Notes under the pieces: model-generated
Databases searched by the model: none
The model's input: the letters and a program-made list of their open reading frames with translations, nothing else
Told to the model about the DNA's origin: nothing
Program-made: the position numbers and the translations under genes
NCBI GenBank assembly: GCA_963920765.1
Contig: OY987243.1
Coordinates: forward strand, 33,603,060 to 33,667,059
Length of the DNA stretch: 64,000 nt
Direction of reading: 5' to 3'
Source of the DNA: Ulota crispa
Taxonomy: Eukaryota > Streptophyta > Bryopsida > Orthotrichales > Orthotrichaceae
In this document: positions 22,516 through 33,630 of the stretch, piece after piece
Layout: each line of letters opens with the position of its first letter
How positions within the stretch are numbered: the first letter of the stretch is position 1

Positions 22516-23952
22516 ATTGTACAATGCCCTCCAAAAAGTTCTTGAGTTCTTTGAAACTCAGCTAGTTATTATTTCAACTCTTGTCAAGAAATAAATAGTC
22601 CTATAGTTTAGTTAGTGTTTTTCCCATTAACATAATTTGTACACATTTGGTTTGAGATTGTTAACCCTTGAGCGCCCAGGCCATGATTCGGTCTTTTGTT
22701 GCATGGGGTACCAATTCCAAGAGAGGAATTGCTCGTCAACCGCATACTCCAAATGAGTTGCGATGACCATTGAATTATGCGATGAGCTCAAGGGCGCATG
22801 GGTTGCCGGTGTTCTGGCAGCAATTGAACAGTGCGATTTGAAAATCATATGGGTCAAAGTGAAGCTGACTTTTTCGGACAAGGCCAAAAAATGGGGTCCA
22901 CTTTGCATTGGGGCAAAATTTCACTAGACTTGGGTTCATGGATTCTGGGAAATTTCTGATAATAAGTGGGAGTAGTAGTGTGGGCCGTGCTTGCCAAATT
23001 TTGGCAGTTTCTGAACAGTCCTTCCCACCAAATTCCATCCCCAAATCCACTGACCATGTATTGCAAAGTTTAGGGTGACCTGCTAGCACAGGCGATGTGA
23101 CTTACACATTGGCAGGGGCCGTGCAAGGCGCCTGCATACACGCTTGCCCACGTGGGCTCCCGCCAACAATTTCCAACTGTTGTGTTTAGCGGAACAAAGC
23201 GGAGCTAGCGACGCCCGGCGCGGCGGATCAAGGAGGAAGAAGTGGACACAGAAAAAAACTCAGCAGGTTCAAACTCAAGTTCCTCTCAGAACTAATCATG
23301 CACATTCAATTACAAAATCAAGGGTTACATTGAAAATTCAAAGGCTTATGCTCTGGCAGCCACACACAAAACCAAACACTGTTGCCATCGCCCCCTTCCA
23401 CCAATACAAGCATTTACATCATAAGTCTCAAGGATTCTACAATCATTCCACACTGTAGCATTGGCTCGAAGAAGCTAAAGATTCTTACCAGCCGTGTAAA
23501 ACCATACCAACCTCCCAAAAATCGACGAGGTTCTCTAAGATCAAGTGGCTCCTCTTTGCCTCGGTCGCTCTCAACTTTGATCGGATGTCCTTGTTGTTCA
23601 TGCCTCCCGGACTGGCTTGCCCGTCCTTGTTGCCTACATCTCCTCAATTTTTGAGGTTGCTTGCTGCACGTAGGGGGGTCACTGTGACGACCTAAAAGTT
23701 GAAGCATGCACTATTCAACCATGGAAAACCCGGAAGAAAATGCTTGCCCCCTCTAATGACATTTGCTCTACTGGACACAAGAAAAATTGGTAGAAAGAGT
23801 GGTATCAAGCAGAGTTTAGGGCCCGTTCAACCTCCAACAACTCTTGCATCAGACATAGTAAGAAAAAAAAAAACTACACCCTCACTAGTCACTCAAACTT
23901 CTAAAACAAACATCCATGGGCACTGTACCTCCCATAAGGACCGATATATGTC

Positions 23953-25646
23953 TCATGCACGTCTTGGGCATGTTACTTGCAATGCAAACTTCCTCTGGCA
24001 ATGAACTTTCACAAAACATGTGTCTAAGCACATGTGTGCGCCTCTACAGGTGGTACAGCAATACCATGTCTTCTTCTTACAGACAATGCACTTGCACCAA
24101 AATATAGATTGTTGACTGCTATAATGGATAGCGGTGGGATGAGGTAGGAAATCTGCCTTACAAGTAGACGGCTTATTTAGCCATGGGCTAATCAAACTCA
24201 TAGCCACCTCTAAGTGAAAAGGCAAACACTGTCGATACACCATCTCCCCACAAGCGACTCTGTCATGCCTGTATAGCACCCAGGAGTTGTTGAGCTAGCA
24301 ATCAATAGTGAAGAAGTGTTTGTGCCACCACTTATGTAAGTGGAACTGCACCAAATAGTCTGTCCTCATATGATCCACTACATCTACCCTGCACATGTGT
24401 GTTTGGTACTCTACCTGCTGCAAGGTTGAGTCAATGGCTTCACAAACTCTAGTCACCCACCGCATCGAGTGTGCACCCTTAGCCACTAGATCCGCTGATG
24501 TGGAAAGAATATACATGGGTTTTGAGTCATACCAACAAGTGGCCGCCATCCGGAGCTGCGCGTGCATCTTCCAATACAGCGTCTTTTGTGGATGCTCCTC
24601 GCGCCTGTGTCCCAACAGTGAAGTAGGTAGTCCTTGGCGGTTCTCCCTAAATGTCTCGATTGCCCAAATACCTCGGTGATACAAATCTCAAAAAGCTTTG
24701 GAACTGTGAAAAAATTATCACAGACTATCGTGTGCCGAACACTGTGTAGTCCAACCATCAGCTCGCATACCACCTGCTCACCGTGTCCTACATCTAGCAG
24801 TCTAGTGGAGCCCACATACAGCTGGAGGTTTTAAATGTACCTGGAAGGATTGCACACGGCTGCAAAAAATTTGAAACCATACTTGGTAGGTTTCGCTGGC
24901 ATGTACTGGAGAAAGCCAAAGTAATGCCTGCAATACCCAACCATGATATCTTTGCAAATAACATACTTGTCAGGGTTGCATAACGCCCAACTCTTCGTCA
25001 CAAAATCATCTATGACCCAACGCACTTTGGCCAGCTTGTCGTAGCATGCTGACTTTTGGTCCTTTTCAATTGATGTGTTGTCCACGAGGTGCAAGCAGTG
25101 CAGCAACGACTCAAACCATTTCTTGGTGAAAACACAAGGGATGACTGGATAGTGTAGGAACTCATTCTTCTTCCAGTAGTCCTGGATCGTGGTCATCAAC
25201 TTGATGCCCATGAAGTTGGCAACCCTAATGAATGCTCGCATCTCAATGGGATTTGTGGGAACCCAATGTGGACCGCCGTTAGTGAGTTGAGACTAGCCGC
25301 TCCCTTCCTGCTCCGCATACAGGTTAGTCTCATGAACAATCCGCTGCATAAGAGGAGCATCCAGAAAGGCATCAAAGAACTGCATGGCATTGCGCCTTTG
25401 GCAACAAGCTAATCCAATTGGCCCTGCTTGCCTTCCACAAAAGGAATGTTGATTCCCTAACAACGTCTTCTCTGGACATTGCCACAGATGGTTATGGTAC
25501 CGCACTATGAAGTCCAAATCATCTAAATTGTCATCAATTGGGTCAAAACCAATTTCGTTCAACAAATCAACGCTCCCGTCTTCAATTCTCGACTGAATTC
25601 TAGTGAGGAGACCTCTCTCGCGAAGTCCAAAGAGTTGGCCCTCCAA
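23953..25646 (-). pseudogene. piggyBac transposase (DDE_Tnp_1_7 type), broken
   Basis: The protein would cut and paste the element at TTAA sites. In order: an N-terminal region with acidic stretch DDNLDDLDF and IVHETNLYAEQ; the start of the RNase H-like fold (MRAFIRVANFMGIKL, DYWKKNEFLHYP, LHCLHLVDN); QYMPAKPTKYGFKFF; second catalytic Asp in VCDNFFTVPKLFEI; third in WYDSKPMYILST; then RVDVVDHMRTDY with HKWWHKHFF; and finally a cysteine-rich domain, CKCIVCKKKTWYCCTTC...MCLDTCFVKVH. The position of the first catalytic Asp (normally DE in this segment) reads KD within ICKDIMVGY, so that Asp seems lost. In-frame stops occur near 25293, 24831 and 24295, and the frame changes once between about 24815 and 24684. 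The C-terminal zinc-binding module is typical of piggyBac. Confidence 0.9.
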
Positions 25647-25840
25647 TCAGACTTGAAGTTGCAGTCTGATGCATTGCTGCTGTTCTCCCCGTAATTGGTT
25701 CTTTGCGGTACACTGTTTTGTACCAGGAGGGGCTCTATGAAATCTTTTGACGCATTCAGTCATAGCTGCTCTAGGTTGGAGGGAGACCCCCTCCCTTGAA
25801 TTGCTTTGTCCAGTAGATGTCTTCGTCCAGGCATTGGGTT

Positions 25841-26898
25841 CCCGGGTGGATCACTTAGCGCATTTTAGAAACGACTTGCGACATAATATAGCAATGAATT
25901 TATTCATTGGAGATAATAATTATAAAAAACTTAGAACTAAAGTATGGTGGATTAAAATTGATGAATGCCTTATAAATAATATAGGTACATGATAAAGGTG
26001 GTACATTATTATTTTTTTAAAGTAATATACGTAGGGTGTAGTTTATTGAGGGGTTATCAAAGAGTATCCTATGTCCAATTGTGCCCCAGTGGATTAATGA
26101 AGGGTACAGGTATCCGAGGTGTTTGGATGAAAAGTTTTGGCCTTGGAAGTGGATGAATGTTGAATGATTTCCAAGTGTCAATCTAGGATTTCATGCAATT
26201 CTTGCATGCTCCGCAATGAGGGCCCGAGGATACCCTTTTTCAACACGGAAGTTCTTTGCTAGTTTTGCTAAATAAACTTTGCTTTTGTCTTATCAACAAC
26301 GTGCTTACCTTTCTTTTAAAGTTGGCCGTGCTCTTGTTAAGCGACATCATCTGCCTTTCTATTTATGGAGGATTTTCTGATTTAAGGCAGGCATAGTGAG
26401 CAAGGTTGTTTAACCCTTAAATGACCATAGGGCATAGTATAAACGCTGCTATATAATTGGTATTTGCTACCAGTAAGAAATTTTAATTTGAGATCTCCAA
26501 TAGCTCACTAGAAAGACTTTGATCTATTCTCCAACTTCTTTGTTGATCTCAAATGTAGTAAAGGTGTGAATCCATTCCAAATACAAGAAAAACACCTCAT
26601 ACTCTATCGGTCGCAGCAACATGCTATTTCCTTTAGGGATTAAGCTCCCATGTTAATTTTGCAAAAAAAAATGGCATATTCATTAAACACCCCAAACCAA
26701 ATATAAATAATATAGTGTGGTCAAAAATAGGGTGGTTTAGGAAATATAAGTAATTATAGGGTGCAAAAAAATAGGCTATTTTGGCAAATTATGTAATTAT
26801 AGAGTCCCTTTTATTCATGCCTATGAAGTAAATAGCCCCCTAAAAATCCCCTCAATCGCATGGGGTACCCAAACATACAAAGAGTGATCTACCCGAGG
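25841..26898 (+). mobile_element. Nonautonomous DNA transposon with 7-bp duplication, copy 2
   Basis: TTGGGTT flanks it directly (25834-25840 and 26899-26905). The ends read inward are CCCGGGTGGATCACT and CCTCGGGTAGATCACT, the same as the 6382-7220 copy. It interrupts the transposase coding region: removing it and one TTGGGTT joins the reading frame smoothly (FTSKPN then AWTKTST). It is 1058 bp, AT-rich, and itself contains the TTAA element 26414-26639. Confidence 0.72.
26414..26639 (+). mobile_element. Short TTAA-flanked piggyBac-like element, nested at third level
   Basis: TTAA at 26410-26413 and 26640-26643, ends read inward CCCTTAAATGACC and TCCCTAAAGG. It is 226 bp and matches 15965-16201 in reverse. 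It sits inside a 7-bp-duplication element, which sits inside the 8.2-kb piggyBac, which sits inside a family E foldback. Confidence 0.68.
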
Positions 26899-27485
26899 TT
26901 GGGTTTGGAAGTGAAGAATTCCCCTCCCTTGTCGACGTCGTCATGTACTCCTTGGAACTGCCCTACAGCAAGACCCCTCCGACCCGCTGTCTCGGCACCA
27001 TGTGCCTCTAATGGCCCCGCAAATGGTTCCCTCCAAGCCGCGGCCGCACGGACAACTAACTCCAATGGCCCTGCAATAGCACCCCTCTGAGCCGTGGAAC
27101 CTCGACCATGCACTGCGTGACGATCTTCCACGCGTACTTTATGACCCCCAATGCTACCTCCAAAAACTACAAAGTAAAACCTAATACCCCTTTCTTGCCA
27201 CCTTTGTCGCAGTTGGCCTACAAATTCTGCTAAACCGCCCCTTCGAGCTGGCGAGTACCCAAGTATTTCAAGTGGGACGTGCACCGCAAACGGAAGGAAA
27301 CTGCATGATTGCACATTGCTCCACGGTGGCTGATCCGGAGGTAAGTAATTCACCTCGCCATGAGTTTTTGGCACCAGAGGCATGGTCGTGCCCTCTAGCC
27401 AGTCATGGACTCGATCTGATGCTGCAAATGCTGCAATGAGCCCATGAACTGGTGCTGGTAACTCGGAATCATCTCGTGGGAGCAA
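26889..27485 (-). pseudogene. N-terminal extension of the piggyBac transposase reading frame
   Basis: It is open for 198 codons from 27485 and rich in Gly, Ala, Arg and Val (for example GQLRQRWQERGIRFYFVVF, VRAAAAWREP), ending GGEFFTSKPN just at the nested element. After virtual removal of 25841-26898 the frame continues for about 60 codons (AWTKTSTGQSNSREGVSLQP) towards the transposase core, where it hits a stop at about 25650. No known domain is recognised. The last codons of the 198-codon frame lie in the nested element and are not original. It could be a poorly conserved N-terminal region, as transposases often have, or a captured gene piece. Confidence 0.5.
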
Positions 27486-29002
27486 CCTACGTCCACATTT
27501 GCATGTGAGAATCTCAACTACATTGTGTTCAACAAAAGCTGAATGGAACAGAACCTAGAGCGTCAGGATGGAGACGGACATGCCAACAGAATATTGTGGA
27601 CGTCAATAACGGAACTGCCTTGTCTTTTTCTCGTTATGGGAGCGCTTACTAGATGTTCATTGATCATGTACCACGGAAACCCATTGAAGACTGAGATATC
27701 CAAGTTCAGTAAAAGTAAGAAAGCTACAACTAGTTAGATTCCACTCACGGACGACTTGTTCGACATCTTCCATGGAAGGAGATTTTGACGAGGAAAAACA
27801 TAGTATATGGTTGCTAAACCAAGCCTACTTTCCAAATTATACACATTTTGAACCGACTGGGAAGGCCGAGAAGACTGAAGTAGCATTGCAGCATTTGCCG
27901 CTCGGAGATCTCTAAGATTCCACGTGGCTCAAAACGAATGTGAAGAAGCAATTTACGGACCCTAGTGCAAAGTTCAATGAGCACCATCATCAAGAGAACT
28001 TAGTGACGTGATGCAGCACAGACAACAAAGGGAACATAATCTATATGTCACACCTATCTTTTAAGTGAATTGCTTCCATGCGGAGCTGGTCCACCGTGGG
28101 ACTAAACAAACTATGCGTTCCGAAACGGCTGTGTTTTGCAACACTGGACATTGCCAAAACCGACATATCATTCACATGCTGCACTATCGATCTCTCACTG
28201 AGACATGACGAGTCATACGTTCTACAGGATTGGATGTGACTCTACTGGATTGGCGGTGCTTACGGTTGACACTGAACCAACCTCCTGATGGATGTTGCAA
28301 GTGGGAGAATTGAATGGGCATATGCTAAATCCACTCAATACTTGTAGTGCTTTACTTGGACCTTACGGATGTGTCTTCTGCCATAGAGTTTTGTGGCACA
28401 TGAAGGCAAAGCCTATGAAGTCTATGTGAGAGGAAGCAATAGAATTTGAAAAGATGATCAATGAAATACTGAAGGAATCAACCTCTAGAAAGGCAACCAC
28501 CCTGCTTGAGAGTCCATATATTGAAATAAAAATGACGAGTACATGGAGGTGATCCTAGACTAACAGAAAGACACATAGTCACTCACAATTGAATTGTGAT
28601 TGGAAAAAAAGTTACTTGTAACAAAATCCTAGTACTTCCTACAAAGGGAATTGGAACTAGAAGCCTTGACTCTAAAGTGGGCGCGCGGTGCATAGTTGTT
28701 CCATGTTTGATTTACCCCCACGTCAAATCTAAAAAACTAACGCCGGGAATGGCAGCTGACTTGCCGTCTCCGACGCGTCCCCTCTTGCGGTGATGGCCCA
28801 GCAGAGAATTTGGTGAAGACGTGTAAATGCCTGCAGGTGACACACCATGCACATCCACAACACCTTTGGCACCACATAACTGAGCCACGGTTGCTAGGCA
28901 TTGGAATTTGTGGCGACGTCGGCGAAGAATATGCGGTGAACAGATTGTGATCTGAATCTCCAGAGGTTGCCAATCTGGTGGAGGTTCGAAGGCGTTCACT
29001 CA
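27486..29002. other. Interior of the 8.2-kb element, coding uncertain
   Basis: A minus-strand frame is open at 28999-28712 (95 codons, starting MNAFEPPPDWQPLEIQITIC) directly after the RGG-rich frame, with a Cys- and Arg-containing product. Introns could lie here but I cannot place them. 27486-28700 shows no long frame. Confidence 0.3.
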
Positions 29003-29419
29003 CTAGTCGTCCTGGTCCTCATTGGCGGAGGTGTTTTTGACTGCCACCGTTCGACCCATGCCTCTCCCACAAGTGCCACCGCGTGGCCTTCCACGACCGC
29101 GTCCTCAACCTCTACCTACAAGTGCAGCACGTGCAGCAGCCTCAAGGTCTTGCAACAATGAAGTCCTTGCCTGCCGACCTCGGCCGCATCCCCGACCAGT
29201 AGGCGTATTGGCAACTTCAGCTGGGCCTTTGCATCGATGACCTCAACCCTGCTTGTGCACCCCAACGCTTCTGCCCCTTTGAATGAAACTGCAACCAGCA
29301 GATTCCTGGTCGGCCTCCCTGACTAGATGTGGGACTCCATGTACTGGTCCTGCAGGCTCTAGTAGAAGAACTTTGTTCAAGTCAAATTCCAAGGGCACCT
29401 GATTCAAGTCCATGGTCAT
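29003..29419 (-). pseudogene. RGG/AT-hook-like accessory reading frame in the piggyBac element
   Basis: From ATG 29419 one frame runs 138 codons to TAG 29003, with two internal TGA codons. It starts MTMDLNQVPLEFDLNKVLLL, where two DLN motifs recall plant EAR-type repression motifs. It later reads GRGCGRGRQARTSLLQDLE and GRGRGRPRGGTCGRGMGR, which resembles AT-hook or RGG nucleic-acid-binding segments, and ends with NEDQDD. Further RG-rich open sequence (SVDELDRSFEDINGGRPRTS) precedes it in another frame. Inference: an N-terminal or accessory DNA-binding protein of the element. It is unrecognised by family. Confidence 0.42.
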
Positions 29420-29641
29420 CGGAACCGATGTTGTTCGTGGTCATCCCTTGCACGTCCACCCATGCCTTGGGTTCGACCCAAATTCCGCCCCCGACCACAA
29501 CTTGAGGTCCTTGGCCTACCTCCATTGATGTCTTCAAAGCTTCTATCTAGCTCGTCTACTGAACTCCCTTGACCGAATAGACCCCTTCCGTGGCAATGCA
29601 GGTCCTCACCATGCCCAAGTCAAGGAGACAATTCACGGCAA

Positions 29642-30220
29642 TCAGGGTGCCTCGTTGTCTGTGACTCCAAGCCCTCCACCTCTAGTCATGGACGTGGCTG
29701 CTGTAGCCCTCCTTTGTGCATGTCTATGGTAAGGTTTACAAATCACGGCGCTAGGTCCATTCGACTGAACCGCAGCCGCTAGCCTTATCAACCTACTTCC
29801 TTGTGGCACACCCAACAAGGCAGAATCTTCGGATTTCTCAAACGTAGAAGATGGCCACCACTTTAGGCAAATGAAGTCATTAACGATGGCTGGCAAATCG
29901 TCCTTGTGCCCTTCTAGAATTTGATGTTGCACACCCAAAGCACGAAAGCATTGACGGCAAAAAAGATAGCGCCACGAACTCTCGTCAGGGGCCTCTAGCC
30001 AGTAGTGATTCGTTGCTGGTTCTCTCCTACTCAACAGAAAATCTTGTCACAAGCAAAACTTCACGATGAAAACCTGCTTGGGCGTTGCTTGATGGCGCTC
30101 TGAAGCCCACAACTCTAAGGCTGCTTCGATTTCTGTGAGTTCCGCGGAGGAAACAGAGCGCACAAGCACAGGCAAAGTGGCCACATCCTCCGAACACCCA
30201 GTCGTGGAAATGGCGGCCAT
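29642..30220 (-). pseudogene. Accessory reading frame near the right end of the piggyBac element
   Basis: From ATG 30220 one frame runs 192 codons to the stop at 29642-29644 with a single internal TGA near 30043. It begins MAAISTTGCSEDVATLPVLV, continues ELTEIEAALELWASERHQ, and after the stop has SSWRYLFCRQCFRALGV and DDLPAIVNDFICLKWW. The balanced composition and continued openness suggest real coding ancestry. It lies about 660 bp inside the right end, where a transcript for the minus-strand transposase would start, so it may be the first exon or a separate protein. No domain is recognised. CRQC is a possible half zinc-knuckle. Confidence 0.48.
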
Positions 30221-30998
30221 GCTTGCAGTCGCTTGAAATTTGGTACCTCATTGCGCCGAAATGAGTAACAGCTCAACGATCTCTCCACCACAGCTAAATC
30301 ACATGACTCCAATAAAATAAACGACCACCAGTACTGAGCATTGTCCTCTGTGAGTGGCAACCAAGGAGTGGGCAGCGCATAGTTCGCCTCGCACCAATAA
30401 ACCGCACAACCACTCCCTACATTCCACTCAATTTGCTCTCCCCAGTGACGAAGCCATCACTATAGCGTACAAAAACAACAAATCCTATGACACCCTTCCA
30501 ACCAATCCACTCAATGCCCAAAATCGTTGCGCCCCCAAAAGCAAAGGAAGTCGCTCAAGATATCCAGGGCAGCGCCAACAATGACCCCTATATTATGTGC
30601 AAAACCCACTCCCAAACGCCTAAACAGCCGGCTGCCAGCCCAGCTAGTCACCACCCGCTCCATCCACCAGCGAAAAACCAATCTCTGCCCAAAAAATCAA
30701 AATTCAAAGAGCTCCAAGGCCACATACGGCCAGTCAACAGTCAATCGCCCCACTACGCTCCCTGAGTAACGTACAAGCCTAACCGATAATACTGGCCTCT
30801 AATCAAACCAAATCGGATTCTGAACAAGAAGCTGCATAAAAGAATTCTGAGAGGCAAAAATATAGGAGGTGGGGCGCTCAGGGGTTAACCAACAACCGTG
30901 TAAGGTTTTATTGATTTTAAAGTGTTCAATTGCTATTCTTCACCATTGGTTGCTAAGTTTCAAAGAACTCAAGAACTTGTTGGAGGGGACTATACAAT

Positions 30999-31811
30999 CT
31001 TGTATAATATTGTGCTTCAGCAAAACTTGGTAATCTTGTGAAACATTTGTGGCTTTTAGATCTATATTTTCTATAGTTTTTTTATTTTTATTTTTTTATG
31101 GCGGTTTAGAACTTTAGATGATACCATTGTGCATGTGGTATTTTTGTTGTCAATTCTATTTTGCATGCCATTTACAAGGTTTGCTCTTTCTAGATTGGTT
31201 TGCATCATCATGGTTGTTACTTTGGGCAAGATTTGGCCAAAACATAAGATAAGAAAGCGGGCAATCTAGACCGTAAGAATAGGCATGTCCGTCCAATATT
31301 GCGGTTTAGGGATTTTGACTTGCAAAATGAAGAATAAATTACTATTTTTTATCTTTACTACATGACATGGATTTAAATCCACATCTTGACTTCATGTTGA
31401 TAACCATGTGTGTAACAAGCATGTATGAAGTAAACTTTTCTTACCATTTTCTGAAGTCAAATATGAGTTGACTACATTGGATACTTGAAAGCTCAATTGG
31501 ACATATGAGTTGGATGAGCAAATGGATGGGCAATTTGTCCAATGTGACAACCATAAGTATCATCATTTTGTAATTCTTCATTGCAAATGTGATTTTCAAA
31601 CTCCCAAAAACATGAGCATGGCTAGGATGTGACTAACCTCCTAGAGAGGCAAAAATACATTCATTGCAATGTCTGTGGAAAGTGAATTCCTTGTTAGAGG
31701 ACTTCTGCGCTCTTTCTCCACATCCTTCTAACCCTTTGCCACATCCTTCTAACCGGCTAATTTCTCTTAGCGTATTAATATTTATATAAATGGTTGTTTA
31801 GTTCAAGCTAT
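30999..31811. other. AT-rich DNA, no gene seen
   Basis: No supported coding frame. ACATCCTTCTAACC occurs twice within about 25 bases near 31720-31755. Confidence 0.45.
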
Positions 31812-32250
31812 TCACAAAAAAAAAGAAACAACTAGGTGGACATACCTCAATTGCTACGCGTCCTTCAATTACTACGCGGACAACCCCATAACCAAATCTA
31901 TTAAATTTGAGATTATTATTAAGCTTAAATATGAAATAAATCAAAGCAGTACTTTAGCATACATCTGCGTACAAGCGTTGCAAATACACAACAAATTTGC
32001 CTCATTTGTGACACAATTAGGAGTTAAACCAATTTCTCCTTTCATTTATTGGTTGGACTCTTGACCATGTCACAAATGAGGCAGATTTGTTGTATGTTTG
32101 GAGTGCTTGTAAACACAGAGTTATGCTAACTATTGCTTTGATTTTATTTCATATTGCAGTGTAATAATAATCTCAAATTTAATAGATTTGGCTATGGGGT
32201 GTCCACGTAGCAATTGGGGGTGACCACCTAGTCGGTCCCAAAAAATAACA
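31812..32250. mobile_element. Foldback element of about 440 bp
   Basis: The left arm AACTAGGTGGACATACCTCA is mirrored by GGGGGTGACCACCTAGTCGG at the right. Inner arms also pair: ATCTATTAAATTTGAGATTA / TAATCTCAAATTTAATAGAT, and TTTGCCTCATTTGTGACA / TGTCACAAATGAGGCAGA. The arms are roughly 190 bp each with a short loop. It is noncoding, and no duplication could be fixed at the edges. Confidence 0.7.
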
Positions 32251-33626
32251 CCAGTTTGTTACACACTTCCAAGTTTCTCAATCATTATGGGCACAAAGCT
32301 TTGGGTGTCAGCACTCACTTTTTTTCAAATTTTCAAATTTTTGGCTAGTCGTATAATAATCTAATCAATAACTTGAAGTTATAATTTTAAAACAATTATG
32401 TTGGTCATTAGAAGATTTCTTTTGTCCTTGTTGTAACTCTTCTCTTTTATTGTTAATTCTTTTTCTGGTTTTGTGCAAAAGTATTCAAAATTCTGTGACC
32501 ATGAACGGATTCTCAACTCAAAAGTCAAAATCAATGAAATAACTAAAAAATAGCAAGTTTTTCAAGAAATGATAATTTAAAATGTAAAATTATAGGACCC
32601 TATGTACACAATTATATGTGGAATTTATGATTTTGACTGCTCACAGCACACGAATCTCTACTCATGAAACAACATTTGCCCCTAAAAATGCTTTACCTTA
32701 CAAAGCAAGAGCCATGCTCTTCCTTCTTTTTGTCATATGTTACACAAGCATCAAAATCCAAATATTGCAAAATATCTCAAAGGCATAATATTTGTTAAAA
32801 TTCAGCAACATTTGGCATATTTTTATTATTTATATAAGGGATAAGAGGATTTTATTAGAGAGAAAGATGCCATATATAAGTTCAAAGATGCAATTGTCCT
32901 CCAATTTAACAAAAGGTCAAGACTCAAGAGTCAAGAACCAAACACTACCAGTAATGTTTGGCATAAAACATGTTATAAATCGTTGTCAATATTCACAACT
33001 CACTCAATGTCCTTGATAAAATCATCCTCCAAATAAAGAGGTGGATCTGTATAATAATATTGACTTTTCATTTGCATCATAAGCAAGTATGCAAGTACTC
33101 CATAAAATAAATAAAAAGGGCCATACAATTGAATCAATACCAAGTTGGAAATTCACAAATTGTTACTTCTTATTAATAAAAAAAAAATAGTATCAATTAA
33201 GGGATACATACATATCAATCTTTCTATGTTTAACTAGACTTTGTTTGCAGCAACAAAAGGTTGTGCGCAAAGACAAAACAAAACAAATTTTGAAACATTT
33301 GACAACACTTGAAACATTTGAAAACAACACGAGTACAAAAAAGAAAGTATCTTCAACAAATAATAAAAAAAACCACCGTAGGCCTACATTCTCCCCAGAG
33401 TCGCATGCAAGTGCACAACAATGCCAAAACCAGTAATAAGCTTTTGCAATTGTTGATGATAGAGGTTACTTTGAGACCTTCTGCCCAATTCAACCTACAA
33501 AGAAATTGTAACACTAGCAAACACCCAAAACCAAAGAGAAGACCTGCCTGGAGTAGCCCATAATCAGCTTCCAAAATTAAACACTTTTTGAGAATGCCAA
33601 AACAAACGCAACGAACAATAATTATT
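32251..33626. other. AT-rich DNA, no gene seen
   Basis: Only short chance frames occur. Confidence 0.5.
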
Positions 33627-33630
33627 TTAA

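Larger units (their letters stand above)
22665..30884 (-). mobile_element. Large piggyBac-type transposon (8.2 kb), decayed
   Basis: It is bounded by TTAA at 22661-22664 and 30885-30888, with inverted ends CCCTTGAGCGCCC (left) and CCCCTGAGCGCCCC (right, read inward). TTAA duplication and ends starting CCC are hallmarks of piggyBac. It carries a minus-strand piggyBac transposase core (23953-25646), an upstream N-terminal extension (26889-27485) and two further coding-like blocks nearer the right end (29003-29419, 29642-30220). Most of it is clearly richer in GC than the flanks. A 1058-bp foreign element (25841-26898) sits in the coding region. Even without that it is about 7.2 kb, long for piggyBac (usually 2-3 kb). 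In-frame stops and frame changes show it is no longer active. Confidence 0.82.
22516..30998. mobile_element. Foldback element, family E copy 2, split by the 8.2-kb piggyBac element
   Basis: The left part (22516-22660) begins ATTGTACAATGCCCTCC; the right part (30889-30998) read inward begins ATTGTATAGTCCCCTCCAAC. The two outer ends are inverted repeats (AGTTCTTGAGTTCTTTGAAA in both). Left part plus right part aligns with the intact copy at 19641-19902, for example TTTATTGATTTTAAAGTGTT against TTTATTGATTTGAAGTGTT. The 8.2-kb element sits between with TTAA on each side. Confidence 0.7.

Noticed and set aside
23144-23707. Overlapping open frames on both strands near the left end of the 8.2-kb element, including a minus-strand 97-codon frame
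   Set aside because: They lie beyond the cysteine-rich C-terminus of the transposase, compete with each other, and show no domain. They are kept only as part of the element.
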